Of a stretch of DNA of 64,000 nucleotides, positions 1 to 9,516 are shown piece after piece. The stretch lies in assembly GCA_949316235.1 (NCBI GenBank), contig OX438748.1, forward strand, positions 35,928,036-35,992,035. The letters are read 5' to 3'. Origin of the DNA: Oegoconia quadripuncta. Its lineage: Eukaryota; Arthropoda; Insecta; Lepidoptera; Autostichidae. Each line of letters opens with the position of its first letter. The stretch's first letter is position 1. The notes beneath the pieces were generated by a model. It was given only the letters and a program-made list of their open reading frames with translations, was not told the origin of the DNA and did not search any database. The translations under genes were made by a program, and so were the position numbers.

Positions 1-536
1 GCCTTCACGCTATTAATAGGTTAATGACTCGAGATGTAGGTACCTAATGTTAATTTCGCCTCATTGGTCGACACGAAGCCCGTTCATTTTATTAATTGAA
101 GCTATGAGATGCGGATTTCACTCCCGCTTAACGGAATTGAAAGGGTAATTATAGACTTAGACATAATTAAAAAGAATTATCTTACAGTTGAGAGTGATGG
201 ATGTATACATAAGTATCGCAGAATTGAAATTGTTTTCAAATAGTTTTAACGTTATTTATTTTTTAAATCAACATGATGGGTACAGTCGCATTAAAAAGTA
301 CAGAGACAGTTAAATCGTTTTTTATGATTAAATGAAAGATGTGAAAGATATCGCAAAGATAGACGATTCCCAAGTAATTCGATATAATCCAAGCACCCCC
401 GACGCAGTCGCATAAGCAAATGGTTTTCGATAACATTTGGCTTAGCACTGCACTGGCATTTTCATTCGAGTATCAATTGGAATACGCGTTATGCCAAGTA
501 GGCCTACGGAGACGGTTTGAAAAAAAGACCTTGAAT
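1..536. other. Non-coding, presumed Rx intron or upstream sequence
   Basis: AT-rich sequence without a convincing reading frame or recognisable repeat. It lies upstream of the splice acceptor inferred for the homeodomain exon, so it is most simply intron. Nothing else is seen in it. Confidence 0.5.
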
Positions 537-592
537 GTCAGTCGGATTCACCAATCCGCACAGAGCCCGTGTGGTGGAATACGGGCTATGCA
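537..592 (+). repeat. Fragment of a SINE-type repeat (family S4) just upstream of the Rx exon
   Basis: The segment reading CACCAATCCGCA then GTGTGGTGGAATACGGGC resembles, in the same order, the body of the SINE at 42112-42443 read on its minus strand (AACCCGCATTGGGT, then GCGTGGTGGACTATGGCCC). A repeat here means that the open frame running through 535-645 is not ancestral coding sequence. That supports starting the Rx exon at 647. The match is short and imperfect. Confidence 0.5.
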
Positions 593-631
593 CTGTTGTA
601 GTACGTGAGGCTGCTGATGTTGAAACCGATG

Positions 632-646
632 CTCTTCACATTCCAG
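632..646 (+). promoter_or_regulatory. Probable 3' splice site before the Rx exon
   Basis: A pyrimidine-rich stretch ends in CAG at 644-646, immediately before codons rich in Asn, Ser and Asp that lead into the Lys-rich homeodomain flank. Another AG could be used, since no transcript evidence is available. Confidence 0.55.
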
Positions 647-888
647 GCGAGGGCTCCTGCAATAGCAACGATGGCTACAGCCGGCGGAGTCCTGACAAGT
701 CTCCCCCTGCTAGCGATGAAGACGCTCCCCCCGCTGGAGACAAAAAAAAGCATCGCCGCAATCGTACCACCTTCACCACCTACCAGCTACACGAGCTGGA
801 GAGAGCGTTCGAAAAGAGCCACTATCCAGATGTGTACTCCAGAGAGGAGCTCGCTATGAAGGTGAATCTCCCTGAAGTTAGAGTGCAG
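647..888 (+). CDS. Rx: Retinal homeobox protein Rx/RAX, internal exon with homeodomain residues 1-46 (partial)
   Basis: Paired-class homeodomain transcription factor of the nucleus; the family acts in anterior head, eye and brain patterning. Codons 751-888 encode homeodomain residues 1-46: R5, F8, L16 and F20 are all in place, and helix 1 and the following stretch ([32 protein letters not shown]) match the Rx class rather than Arx/aristaless, which has different residues in the VNLPE stretch. A short acidic, Pro/Ser-rich and Lys-rich segment precedes it. The exon ends in CAG at 888, with donor GTGAGT at 889-894, between homeodomain residues 46 and 47, a well-known intron position. The acceptor is taken as the pyrimidine-rich CTCTTCACATTCCAG ending at 646. 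The frame runs open upstream to 535, but that part contains repeat-like sequence. Helix 3 (W48, Q50, N51) must be in another exon and is not seen in this window. The rest of the gene is outside. Confidence 0.92.
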
Positions 889-894
889 GTGAGT
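889..894 (+). promoter_or_regulatory. 5' splice site of the Rx homeodomain exon
   Basis: CAG followed by GTGAGT is a near-consensus donor. It falls exactly after homeodomain residue 46 in phase 0, the expected intron position. Reading on past it gives no homeodomain residues: VQ is followed by VSQITL instead of the invariant VWFQN. Confidence 0.9.
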
Positions 895-3633
895 CAGATT
901 ACACTGTATTATAAAAATAATAATCAGAATGTCTGTATTATTACAGTTTTCACTCTTAAGCATGTTATTTTGCTAATATCAATACGATATAATTGAAAAA
1001 TCTACGTCACAACAATGTGTTACTACAATTCTATTTAAAAAATATTAAACTTTCAAAGTTTGTATGCATCAAACCTATTAGATCGGACTCTTAAAAAAAA
1101 CGCGAAAAGAGTAAAACCAAGAAACGTCTATACCTAATACCTTAATAGTATCCTCGGTTTGGAGGTTCTTGGGAAAAGCAACAGATTGAAGAAAGTGCCG
1201 CGGTTGGTTCGGTTTAAAACTATGTTTTTAACTTATTTAATAATTTTCTAAGGCGACTTTTATGGTTTGTTTTCTATTTTATTTAATTCATATTTCGATA
1301 AATACATCATCAAACGTACCCTCCGCTCAATATTCAACGAAACAGAATTTCTTTTCTATTAAGTGAAATGAGAACACTTCGCAAACACTGAGAGAGGACC
1401 CTTCGCATGAAGGGTAAAGGGCAATAATGAACCCAAGGGGCTTATGCCACTCAATCCCCTTTAGCTCCGAACTGAACATATGTCAAGCGTAGTTGACTCG
1501 ACCATCTTACAATAACCCCTGATGTCCCCTCGAAACGGAGGAAATGGTACCAGCGAAGCAAAGAGCTGAGAGACCTCAGGGGTCTAATGAAACTGGTCAG
1601 ATCCTAATTGCTTTCTCATACCGTGGTAAAAATGCGTGTGCTCAAAGAAATCTAAGGTCTAATTCGTTGGCATAAAGTGCCATTAGCTAGAGTTGGTAAT
1701 AGTGATGTGGTTATAAAGGATGTCTGTTAAATAAAGCGGTTGTCGCTAATCCGGCATTTAGTTGCTATTTGCTAATAAAGTAATTGTACTGTCGGGGAAA
1801 TGCGACGTCTTGTTGAAATGGGTTACCTACGTCAAATGAGAGTTCTCTTGAGTAAAGATTTTAATCAACATCCACACTAATCATAAATGCGAAATTGTGT
1901 CTGTTTGCGAAACCGTATTGAAATTTGAAAGAGGTAGTCTGGGGTCTGGATTAGGACATACAAGATATGATCGGATAGACATGAAAGATATAAAAGCACT
2001 AGAAATATAAGCGCTAACACAATTTCACGCGGATGACGTTGCAGTCGCAAAGCCTATCACAAAAAAATCGTTAATAAACCAGTTGACAGCAAGCTAAAAT
2101 ACCTGGGTCAGAAGACCTCAGTCTTCTATAGCATTGGTTATTTTTTTAACTTAACATAAAAACTAAATATTTGTATGTGATGTGTATTTGCAGAGTGAGT
2201 ACGTGCAAAGAAAAATTGTAAACACCTTAATGTTTCTTTATGTTGTTCAGTCAATATTTGTATTGTATTGTAACCGGGCACTCGCTCAGAACTAAGTATT
2301 TTGCGATAAACTATGGCCATGTATGTGACGATTAGATTAAGAATGGTTCAAAAATGGGGAAAAACCAAAAACACGTGATATTGTTTCGAATTTTTTCGGG
2401 TTCGTGATCTCGTGAAATTTAAAAAATCGCAGCCTTGGTTACCTCATTGTATATCCATAATTCTCAAATGAATGAAATATTCCTTAATAAGGCCGAACTC
2501 GAACCTCCATCTGAGCTAGCAGATGCAGAATACTTATTTCAATTACTGAACTCTTCCATTACCTTCTATACGTAGTACATTGCTCATTGTATCCACGCTC
2601 AAACTAATTAAGCATTTTCGACCGGTCGGGAAATTTATTTATTTTCGTTGCTTGCTCTAAATTAGAGATAATTTGTGGAGTGAAATGTGAAAACAAACAA
2701 TGATGATATTAATAGAATGAAAACTTTAAACTACACACCGTGTTGTTGGCTACTTATCCATACTAATCTGTTCGTCTGTTCGATTTTCACGCCTAAATCG
2801 CTGAACAGATCATAATATAAATTTGATAGAGAGATACCCTGTGATCCGAAAGACTTAGGTACTTTACTTTTCATCCTCAAGAAGTTTGCGATAATGTAAT
2901 TCCACGCGGCAAAATTCTTTCATACAATCTTAAATCTAATGATTTTTAAAGAACCAACCAACCAATCCAAATACAATAGGTCATTACACAATAGAAGGAA
3001 CATACATTTTACAGAAAATTGGTAGGTAGGAAGAGTAAAATACAATTTGGTGATGTTATCAGTAAAAACAGCATGACAACTGAAACAGGCAGGTTATTAG
3101 ATAAGAATGCAGATGCAAATTAAGTGAATAACAATTAATCGTCCTACATATCGTGATACCATAATAATGTGCAATAATTATTATGGAATGCAATAAAAAA
3201 TTGAATTGAATATATCCAAATGACAAACTAAAAACTCTTGAAACTCATGAAAATAATATAATATAAACTACTCGATAGTCCAGCCAAATCCTGCAAGAAG
3301 TAGTGTAAGAATTACTTCACTAAAAATTTCGTTTCGACTAACAAACGATATCATTTCATAGGCTGATGAAAAAAGAAAACCAAACGTCCTATATCAGCTT
3401 AGTTCAGCATATTTTTCGAATACTTCCGCGCGAACGTCGAAGTCGGACGAGCGGGATCGCGGCGCGGCTCTAGTTAACTGAATTACCGGTCGCTTCCGTC
3501 CCACTCTCCCGTCTCACACTATATGAGATACTGCAGATAGTTAATACCTATGTATTTAGCATGCGAGCAATAGGGTAGGTGTATTAGGTGAAGGCTTAAT
3601 TGCCAGATACAAGGTTGAACTCGATCTCATCTT
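895..3633. other. Presumed Rx intron; no gene seen
   Basis: No coding frame of note. The stretch at 1375-1600 is less AT-rich (several G/C-rich runs such as GGACCCTTCGCATGAAGGG, itself a small inverted repeat) and could be an old element or a conserved non-coding block. The sequence at 2960-3205 ends in ATAAAAAATTGAATTGAAT, resembling a LINE 3' tail. The remainder is featureless. Confidence 0.4.
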
Positions 3634-3790
3634 TCGTCACAATCATCATTATCATTTCAGTCTGTCTCAAGTCCAATACTGAATCCTCCTTAGGCCTCCA
3701 AAGTTTTCCATTTGACACTGTCTCATGTGGCTTGCATACAGCAATCTTCTGTCCTTCGGTAGTCGTTGACTGCTCCGTGCCACCACCGAT
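3634..3790 (-). repeat. Probable decayed RTE-like LINE 3' fragment
   Basis: On the plus strand it opens with ATCATCATTATCATTTCAG and then has CCAATACTGAATCCTCCTTAGGCC. This is the layout of RTE-type LINE 3' ends also seen, better preserved, at 63230-63660. No intact frame survives. The call rests on weak similarity. Confidence 0.35.
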
Positions 3791-5489
3791 TTACGGTGAA
3801 TTAAGAGGTATTATTCCCAAACGATTATAGAAATGCCTTTGAAACCTTGTTGTATTTTAATATGATTTAATTAAGGATAGCAAACAGGTGTACATTACAT
3901 AAGTTACTTAAGAAAGTTCTACTATATCGTACTAATAAATAAGAATGACTTAATTTTATCTGAAAAAAATTCATAGGACATATTGTGAACAGCACGAATT
4001 GACTTACTAACGCATTGCGAGTTGGAACATGGATTACTATAAGGTACCTGCTACGCTAGAATATATAAAAATATTTAAAACGATCTATGCAACGTGGTTA
4101 TGACATATTCTTAATGGATTTATCTCATAGTGAATTTCACTAAATTCGAGAGTTTCGTTCCACCTGATGTATGCAACATTCACTTAGAACAACTCTTCCT
4201 GTGTAATTTGGAGCACCTTTTCAGCCCGCATATTTCCGTTACGCACTATATGAAAAAATCGCAAGCCCTGTTACTTATTACCTACTTAAACTCCTTATCT
4301 AAAAGCAATCTCATCTGATCTAAACTATCCATTAATTGTGTCTCTTGTGGAGTCAGTCACACATAAACACTTCTCTATTGTCACCAACCTTTTATTGAAA
4401 CTGCCAAAAACGGTGACCCCTCGAACAAAACTCTTAGCTAGAACGGAGAGACCAATTTAAAGTAGCATTCACACAAAGCTTTTTAAAACATCTAGTTTAA
4501 TGTGACCTTTAGATGGAAACAAATTATTTGAATTTAAATGTCCATAGTAGATGGTTATACAACCAGGTTGGATTGGTCTCTGGTTGAATTAGAAATGTGA
4601 AGGATTAGAAGGTAGATTGTTGTTGGACGGTAACGCTTTTGGAGTGCACCGATGGGCGAACAGACAACAATGGGCAAACGATGGTAATCGAATTCGCTAC
4701 GTTGGGCTTATATTGATTGTAGGGTGACTATTCTACTGAGAGACAAAATACGGAAAACCAAAATTAAAAAGTAGTCTTTCGAAGTACGATGGTCAGAATT
4801 CCGATCTGCGCCCATTAAGTCCAAAATCACGATGTACGCGCGTATGTTGTTAATGGCCTTCGAGATCCAGTAACTTTCCACCAATGCAATACAATGCAAA
4901 TACACATTATTGCACAAAAGGAGAATATATTTCAATAGATAAATGAGAGTTGAGATATGTTATATGTTACTTGTATTGATTTGATTAAAATAGTGAAGTT
5001 TAGTAATATCTGGATTTTTCATATGAGTGTTTCCATTGCGAGTTTCAATGTTTCGAAGAGCATGTAGTCGATCGTGGTTGTTTTCAATAGAAGGCCGTCG
5101 TTAAGCCAACTCGATGGCCTACAGGGCCGGAATGAAACAGTTACTGTCAGGTGGCCACTAAACTGACACAAGTTCATCAATAATAGGCCAGAATCAACCG
5201 ATTTGATATCCTCTCCTATAGTGAGAGGAGGCTATGCTCCAATAATGAGGAGAAAACGGACGTAAATCACAAGATCTAGTACTGATATAGACCACTAAAT
5301 AAGATAATTCGTGAACCAAAAAACAAGGATAGGAGAAGTGATTTGAACAATTTTTAGCACTGCGCTCTCTATTCGGGGTGCTAAATCTAATCAAACAATT
5401 TTTATTTCGGTCAAATAAATCCATAGGTGTGAGTTACAAGTAAAACTAATTGAAAGTTGTGTTAGTAGAACTATAACTAGAGACCATTA
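3791..5489. other. No gene seen
   Basis: AT-rich sequence with only short random open frames on both strands. I recognise no repeat family or RNA gene in it. Confidence 0.35.
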
Positions 5490-5605
5490 AAAACAACGAT
5501 GCTCTGCAACAACAGCAGCATGCAGCCGCATCCACCGCGCCCACAATGACGCGTCCCAGCGCTGGGCTAACACGCTCAAGATGCCGTTCATGCTGACACG
5601 AACAT
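5490..5605. other. GC-rich, coding-like islet of unknown identity
   Basis: A short GC-rich block in AT-rich surroundings. The minus strand is open through it (for example RWDASLWARWMRLHAA, then VVAEHR). The plus strand reads QQQQHAAASTAPTMTRP. It sits just beyond the 3' side of the RT fragment at 5642-5977 and may be part of the same decayed element. I do not recognise the peptide. Confidence 0.3.
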
Positions 5606-5641
5606 GATTTAATAAAGAGGCGCTACGCTAGGCCCCTTGCC

Positions 5642-5989
5642 TCACCCATATACGTCCGAATTGACAACACTTTTTTGATTGGCATACCAATATCTGAAAA
5701 TTGACGTAATCTCACTAGGTACACTTGTTTCACTATGTAACTTTAGCCACAATATATCATACGATATGGGGTCAAATGCTTTTGACAGGTCCAAAAAGCA
5801 GGCATAAATTGGAGTACTACGAGCTGTATAATACTGAACAGTCTGCTTGACACATAGGCTTGCGCTTTCGGTAGACAAGTTAGGCCTAAAGCCGAATTGG
5901 GTGTCATGAAGATCAATATGCTTTCCCAGAATATCATCGAGCAGACTATCCAGCACTTTGGCTACTGTCGTAGCCAACGATATGCATCC
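5642..5989 (-). pseudogene. Non-LTR retrotransposon reverse transcriptase fragment
   Basis: About 112 codons of an RT domain on the minus strand. It covers the region before and around catalytic block A: QFGFRPNLSTESA, then CFLDLSKAFD with the first catalytic Asp, then YDILWLKL and a YWYANQ segment. The YADD block and thumb are absent. The frame stops just after the palm segment, so this is a truncated, dead copy. The wording of the blocks differs clearly from LINE A and LINE B, so it is a third family. No endonuclease part is seen upstream (toward 6100). Confidence 0.8.
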
Positions 5990-6257
5990 AGATTAGGCAG
6001 CCAGTCAGGTATATAATAAACGCAATTAATTTGTGTGGTTTCAGAGAAGTGCACGATTCTTTTCACACAGTTAAGGCTGGGAATATACGTCAAATTTTTC
6101 CATCGGATAGACTGATCCGATAGTCTGATGCGACGATGACGCGTTCCGATGAAGGCGTTGGAGCCATTATTTTGTTTGAACATTCAATACACGTCCGAGT
6201 CGGAAACAGCTCCGAGGTGTGTGTGAATGTTTTTTGCAATAAGTACTTAAATGCAAT

Positions 6258-6276
6258 TATATTATTATTATTATTA
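6258..6276. repeat. (ATT)n / (TAA)n microsatellite, LINE tail
   Basis: A short TTA/ATT run directly abuts the 3' end of the minus-strand LINE fragment that begins at 6277. It is best read as that element's tail, (TAA)n on the minus strand. Confidence 0.7.
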
Positions 6277-6482
6277 AGAGCCCATAGTGTCCCACTGCTG
6301 GGCAAAGGCCTTCCTCATCTGTTTCCAGTCGTTTCTGTTCTTGACGATCACAAACCAACCCTTATGAAAACTGTCAAGCTCGTCTCTCCACCGTTTTCGC
6401 GGTCTGCCACGTTTGCGTCTGGCGGTTGAAGTGGGACTGGGCGGGTCACGTGGGCCGCATGCCGTGCGAGTTGTGGGCAAAT
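6274..6482 (-). mobile_element. LINE 3' fragment with an inverted 5' part (twin-priming structure)
   Basis: On the minus strand 6274-6428 encodes an RT C-terminus (GRPRKRWRDELD, then KNRNDWKQMRKAFAQQWD and a stop). Directly next to it, 6427-6482 reads on the opposite, plus strand as KWDWAGHVGRMPCELWA. That segment normally lies a few residues upstream of the GRPRKRW stretch in this LINE C-terminus. The order fits a 5' inversion formed during insertion (twin priming), with a small deletion at the junction near 6420-6429. Both parts are otherwise well preserved. A second, shorter copy of the 3' end is at 38316-38390. Confidence 0.75.
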
Positions 6483-7138
6483 GCGTCCACTATTTGGACT
6501 CCTACTTATATGTAACAGTAATTCGTCGTCCATTTTTTCTATTTGCTCTGGAGTTAATACGATCATATAGTCTAATCATACTAGAAACCAAATCTGACGT
6601 ATATTCCCGCTCTAAGACGTAAGAGAAGTCTTCAATGCACGGTTCCAACCAGTCCGACAGATCCACCAACGCATGCACACTCCACACGTTCCTACCAGAC
6701 CGAGAGACCCACTAACGCATGCTCTACTCACTCCACACACCCCTACTAGTCGTCACTTATCGCTGAACGCTCGACCCGTATCACAAACGCGCTAATAAAC
6801 GTTTTGTGCCGAACGCCTCGTCTGAACACACCCTAACTTTATTCCAATTTACCCTCTTTTCCCAGCTGTTTAAAGTTATTTTCGAATGAGATTCGCGAAG
6901 GGTGTTGAGTTTTGTTTGTGCAAAGAATAATATTGTTTTGTTGGTGATGAAAACTTTTGTCGTTTAGTTTTGTACTTACATTTAAGTGTCAGCTTAAATA
7001 GTAAATTGATCTGTATTCAACGAATCTTAACATCTTTAAAAGTGTACAGTTGCTTATGTAAAGCTTTCTGTTCTTTATCATGGTTGTGAACATGTTTTTG
7101 ATTGATTACTATGGAATTAATACACACTCTTACACCAA
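6483..7138. other. No gene seen
   Basis: Stretch between the twin-primed LINE fragment and the CA microsatellite. Only short random frames are present. Around 6660-6760 a CCAACGCATGCACACTCCACAC phrase recurs loosely (CACTAACGCATGCTC), suggesting a short imperfect duplication. Confidence 0.3.
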
Positions 7139-7265
<127 letters not shown>

Positions 7266-7299
7266 CTACACTACTACAATGTACGCTGTGTGAACTCGC

Positions 7300-7425
7300 T
7301 ATGGGAATTTGTATGAAGGTGAGATGGCGATGACTGAAAACTAGCGCTGTGCAGTGATCCCTGTGACGGACCTGCCAGCAAAATGCTGAGTCCATCTCCG
7401 ATTGCCGTAACTTATTTCATCGACA
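7300..7425 (+). repeat. LINE 3'-UTR-like fragment with the CTGAAAACCAGCGCT motif
   Basis: Contains GACTGAAAACTAGCGCTG followed about 40 bases later by GCTGAGTC. The same two landmarks recur at 14858-14910 (plus) and in part, on the other strand, at 25676-25692. This suggests the 3' untranslated part of a shared LINE group. Confidence 0.4.
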
Positions 7426-7433
7426 ATACTAAC

Positions 7434-7740
7434 TGCCTCCGTGGCTCAATGTAAACAACATTGGGTTTACGATTCGGAGGTCGCGGGTTCGATGTGTTTA
7501 AATATTCGATACATGTTTAAGTACTCGGTTTGGTTGGTGGTAGGGCATTTTAAATGACCGCCTGGCTAGCCACACCATCTTATCTAAATTAGCCGCCAAA
7601 GAACAATGTTAATAGCATTGTTGTGTGCCGGTTGTCAAAGATAAGATAGCCAGTCCCCCAAATGTGTTGGGGTTTCCGGGTCAGTACGCTTCCACCTTCG
7701 ACCTCATCTTCACTTAACATCAGGTGTGATTGAGGACAAT
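7434..7740 (+). mobile_element. SINE family S1, nearly full length
   Basis: tRNA-like head (GCCTCCGTGGCTCAATG box-A region, GGTCGCGGGTTCGATG box-B region) followed by the body shared by all S1 copies: TTTGGTTGGTGGTAGGGCAT, CCGCCTGGCTAGC, GTTCCGGTTGTC, GATAAGATAGCCAGTCCCCC and TCTTCACTTAACATCAGGTG. Transcription of such elements is by RNA polymerase III, and mobilisation depends on LINE proteins. The A tail has been lost. It has few differences from the copies at 28387 and 51048. Confidence 0.85.
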
Positions 7741-7784
7741 GTTTGTATAAATGTGGCGAATAAGGATTTATTTATTATTAATGA

Positions 7785-7916
7785 TCTTAGCTACCTTAGG
7801 GCCTGTCTGGGTTGAATAGGCATGGCATATTCTGGAATAGCGTGCTTCATCTGGCACATCGTTGCATTTCACCAGGTGAGATTGTGGTCAAACGCGTCTC
7901 CAGTCTTTAATAAAAA
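7785..7916 (+). repeat. LINE 3' end fragment (family with TTTCACCAGGTGAGATTGTGG)
   Basis: Resembles the C-terminal/3' end at 17959-18118: a GGTTGAATAGGCAT phrase, then CACCAGGTGAGATTGTGGTC, AAACGCGTCTCCAGT, and TTTAATAAAAAAA as tail. It is 5'-truncated and has no intact frame. Confidence 0.6.
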
Positions 7917-8256
7917 AATATTATACTTTTATCTTCTACTAGATGATACTACATGCTACCAGTAAAAATTATAACTGAGAAAGAATTTTGGTTTGTCTTT
8001 TTCTCATATCGTTATGGAAAGACTTATTTTTTCAACAAGGATATTTGAAGATGTTTGAATATGTTTTATAAAGGTATTCCAGTTTCTCTTTTTTCTAGAT
8101 TGTTGTAATTTAACAAGAAAACCCCTATATTCTTTGTATTAAACTGATAGAAACAAAATAGGCATCACAGTCTGAATTCGACGTGTGACCGAACATCTGT
8201 GTTCATATTAGTCGCGGTGGTCACAGTGTAATAAATTGACATAGCCGTAACCCAAC
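7917..8256. other. No gene seen
   Basis: AT-rich spacer between a LINE fragment and the poly-T end of LINE A. No motif is recognised. Confidence 0.35.
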
Positions 8257-8328
8257 TTTTTTTTTTTTTTTTTTTTTTTTATATGAGAGAGCGGCAAACG
8301 AGCATGCGGGTCACCTGATGGAAAGTAA

Positions 8329-9516
8329 TCACCGCCGCCCATGGACACCCGCAACACCAAAAGGGTCACAGATGCGTTGCCGGCCTTTGAGGAAGGTGTA
8401 GGCTCGCTTCTTGAAGGTTCCAATGTCGTACTCGTTCGGGAATACCGCTGCCGGAAGTCCGTTCCACAGGGTGGTCGTACGTGGCAAGAAATTTCTTGAG
8501 AAACGTACAGTGGTAGACTTCCACTCATCCAGGTGATGTGGATGGAAATTTAATTTTCTCCGAGAAGTGTATCGGTTAAATTGAGCAGCGGGTATTAGCT
8601 CGAACAGTTCTTCAGAACACTCCCCATGAAATATGCGATAGAGAATGCAGAGGGACGCGACGTCTCTTCGCAACGCCAGGGGATCCAGTCGCTCGGTGAG
8701 ACTCTCTTGGCCGACAATTCGGACTGCGCGACGTTGAACGCGGTCAAAAGGAAGAAGCTGGTACTGAGGTGCCCCAGCCCATAGGTGAGAACAATACTCC
8801 ACGTGCGGCCGAACTTGCGCCTTATAAAGTTGGAGGCGGTGAGCCGGCGTGAAGTAACGAGCCGCTCTACTGAGGACACCTAACTTTTTGGAGGCCAACT
8901 TGGCCTTATCCTCCAGATGACCGCGGAATTGAACGCTACTGGAGATGTTTACTCCGAGAATCCCAATACTCAGCTTAACGTCAAGGGGAGTGCTCTGAAA
9001 TTGAAGAGACAGGGGAAATGGAATCTTCTTTGCGGTGAATGCGCAAACTTGTGTCTTTTTAGGGTTAAACTTAACTAGGTTGAGAATGCCCCAATTAGAG
9101 ACTTGGTCTAGTGAAGTCTCGATTTCAGACACAAGCTTGTCCCGACACTCATCAACGTGCGCCCGAGAAAGATTAGCACGGCCGGCATATAAGGCATCAC
9201 CCGTACTGTCATCCGCATAACAATGGAAGTCACAGGTTTGTAACATGTCATTGATATGCAGAAGAAACAGGGTGGGGGATAGTACGCAGCCTTGCGGGAC
9301 TCCAGCGTTCACGGGTTTTAACTCAGAGCAAGAACCGTCGACAACGACTTTAATGCTACGTTCCGTGAGAAAGCTGGCAACCCATTTGCAAAAATTCTCG
9401 GGCAGCCCAAAGGAAGGAAGCTTCGAAAGAAGCGCTTTGTGCCATACCCGATCAAAGGCTTTCGCTATGTCCAAACTGACAGCCAACGCCTCGCCCTTGC
9501 TCTCTACCGCCTCCGC
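8329..9516 (-). pseudogene. LINE A ORF2, second part: RT palm, thumb and C-terminus
   Basis: Direct in-frame continuation after the TAG at 9517-9519. It holds RT block A ([15 protein letters not shown], catalytic Asp), [19 protein letters not shown], the YADDST active site, and the [11 protein letters not shown] and LGVNI blocks. A C-terminal region of about 200 residues follows, with the [20 protein letters not shown] phrase typical of such LINEs. It ends at TGA 8329-8331. No start codon of its own is expected. An apparent start near 9486 is a Leu codon inside block A. Confidence 0.88.

Noticed and set aside
1375..1600. Possible RNA gene or rRNA piece because of its GC-rich structured look
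   Set aside because: No recognisable rRNA, tRNA or snRNA signature could be confirmed by eye.
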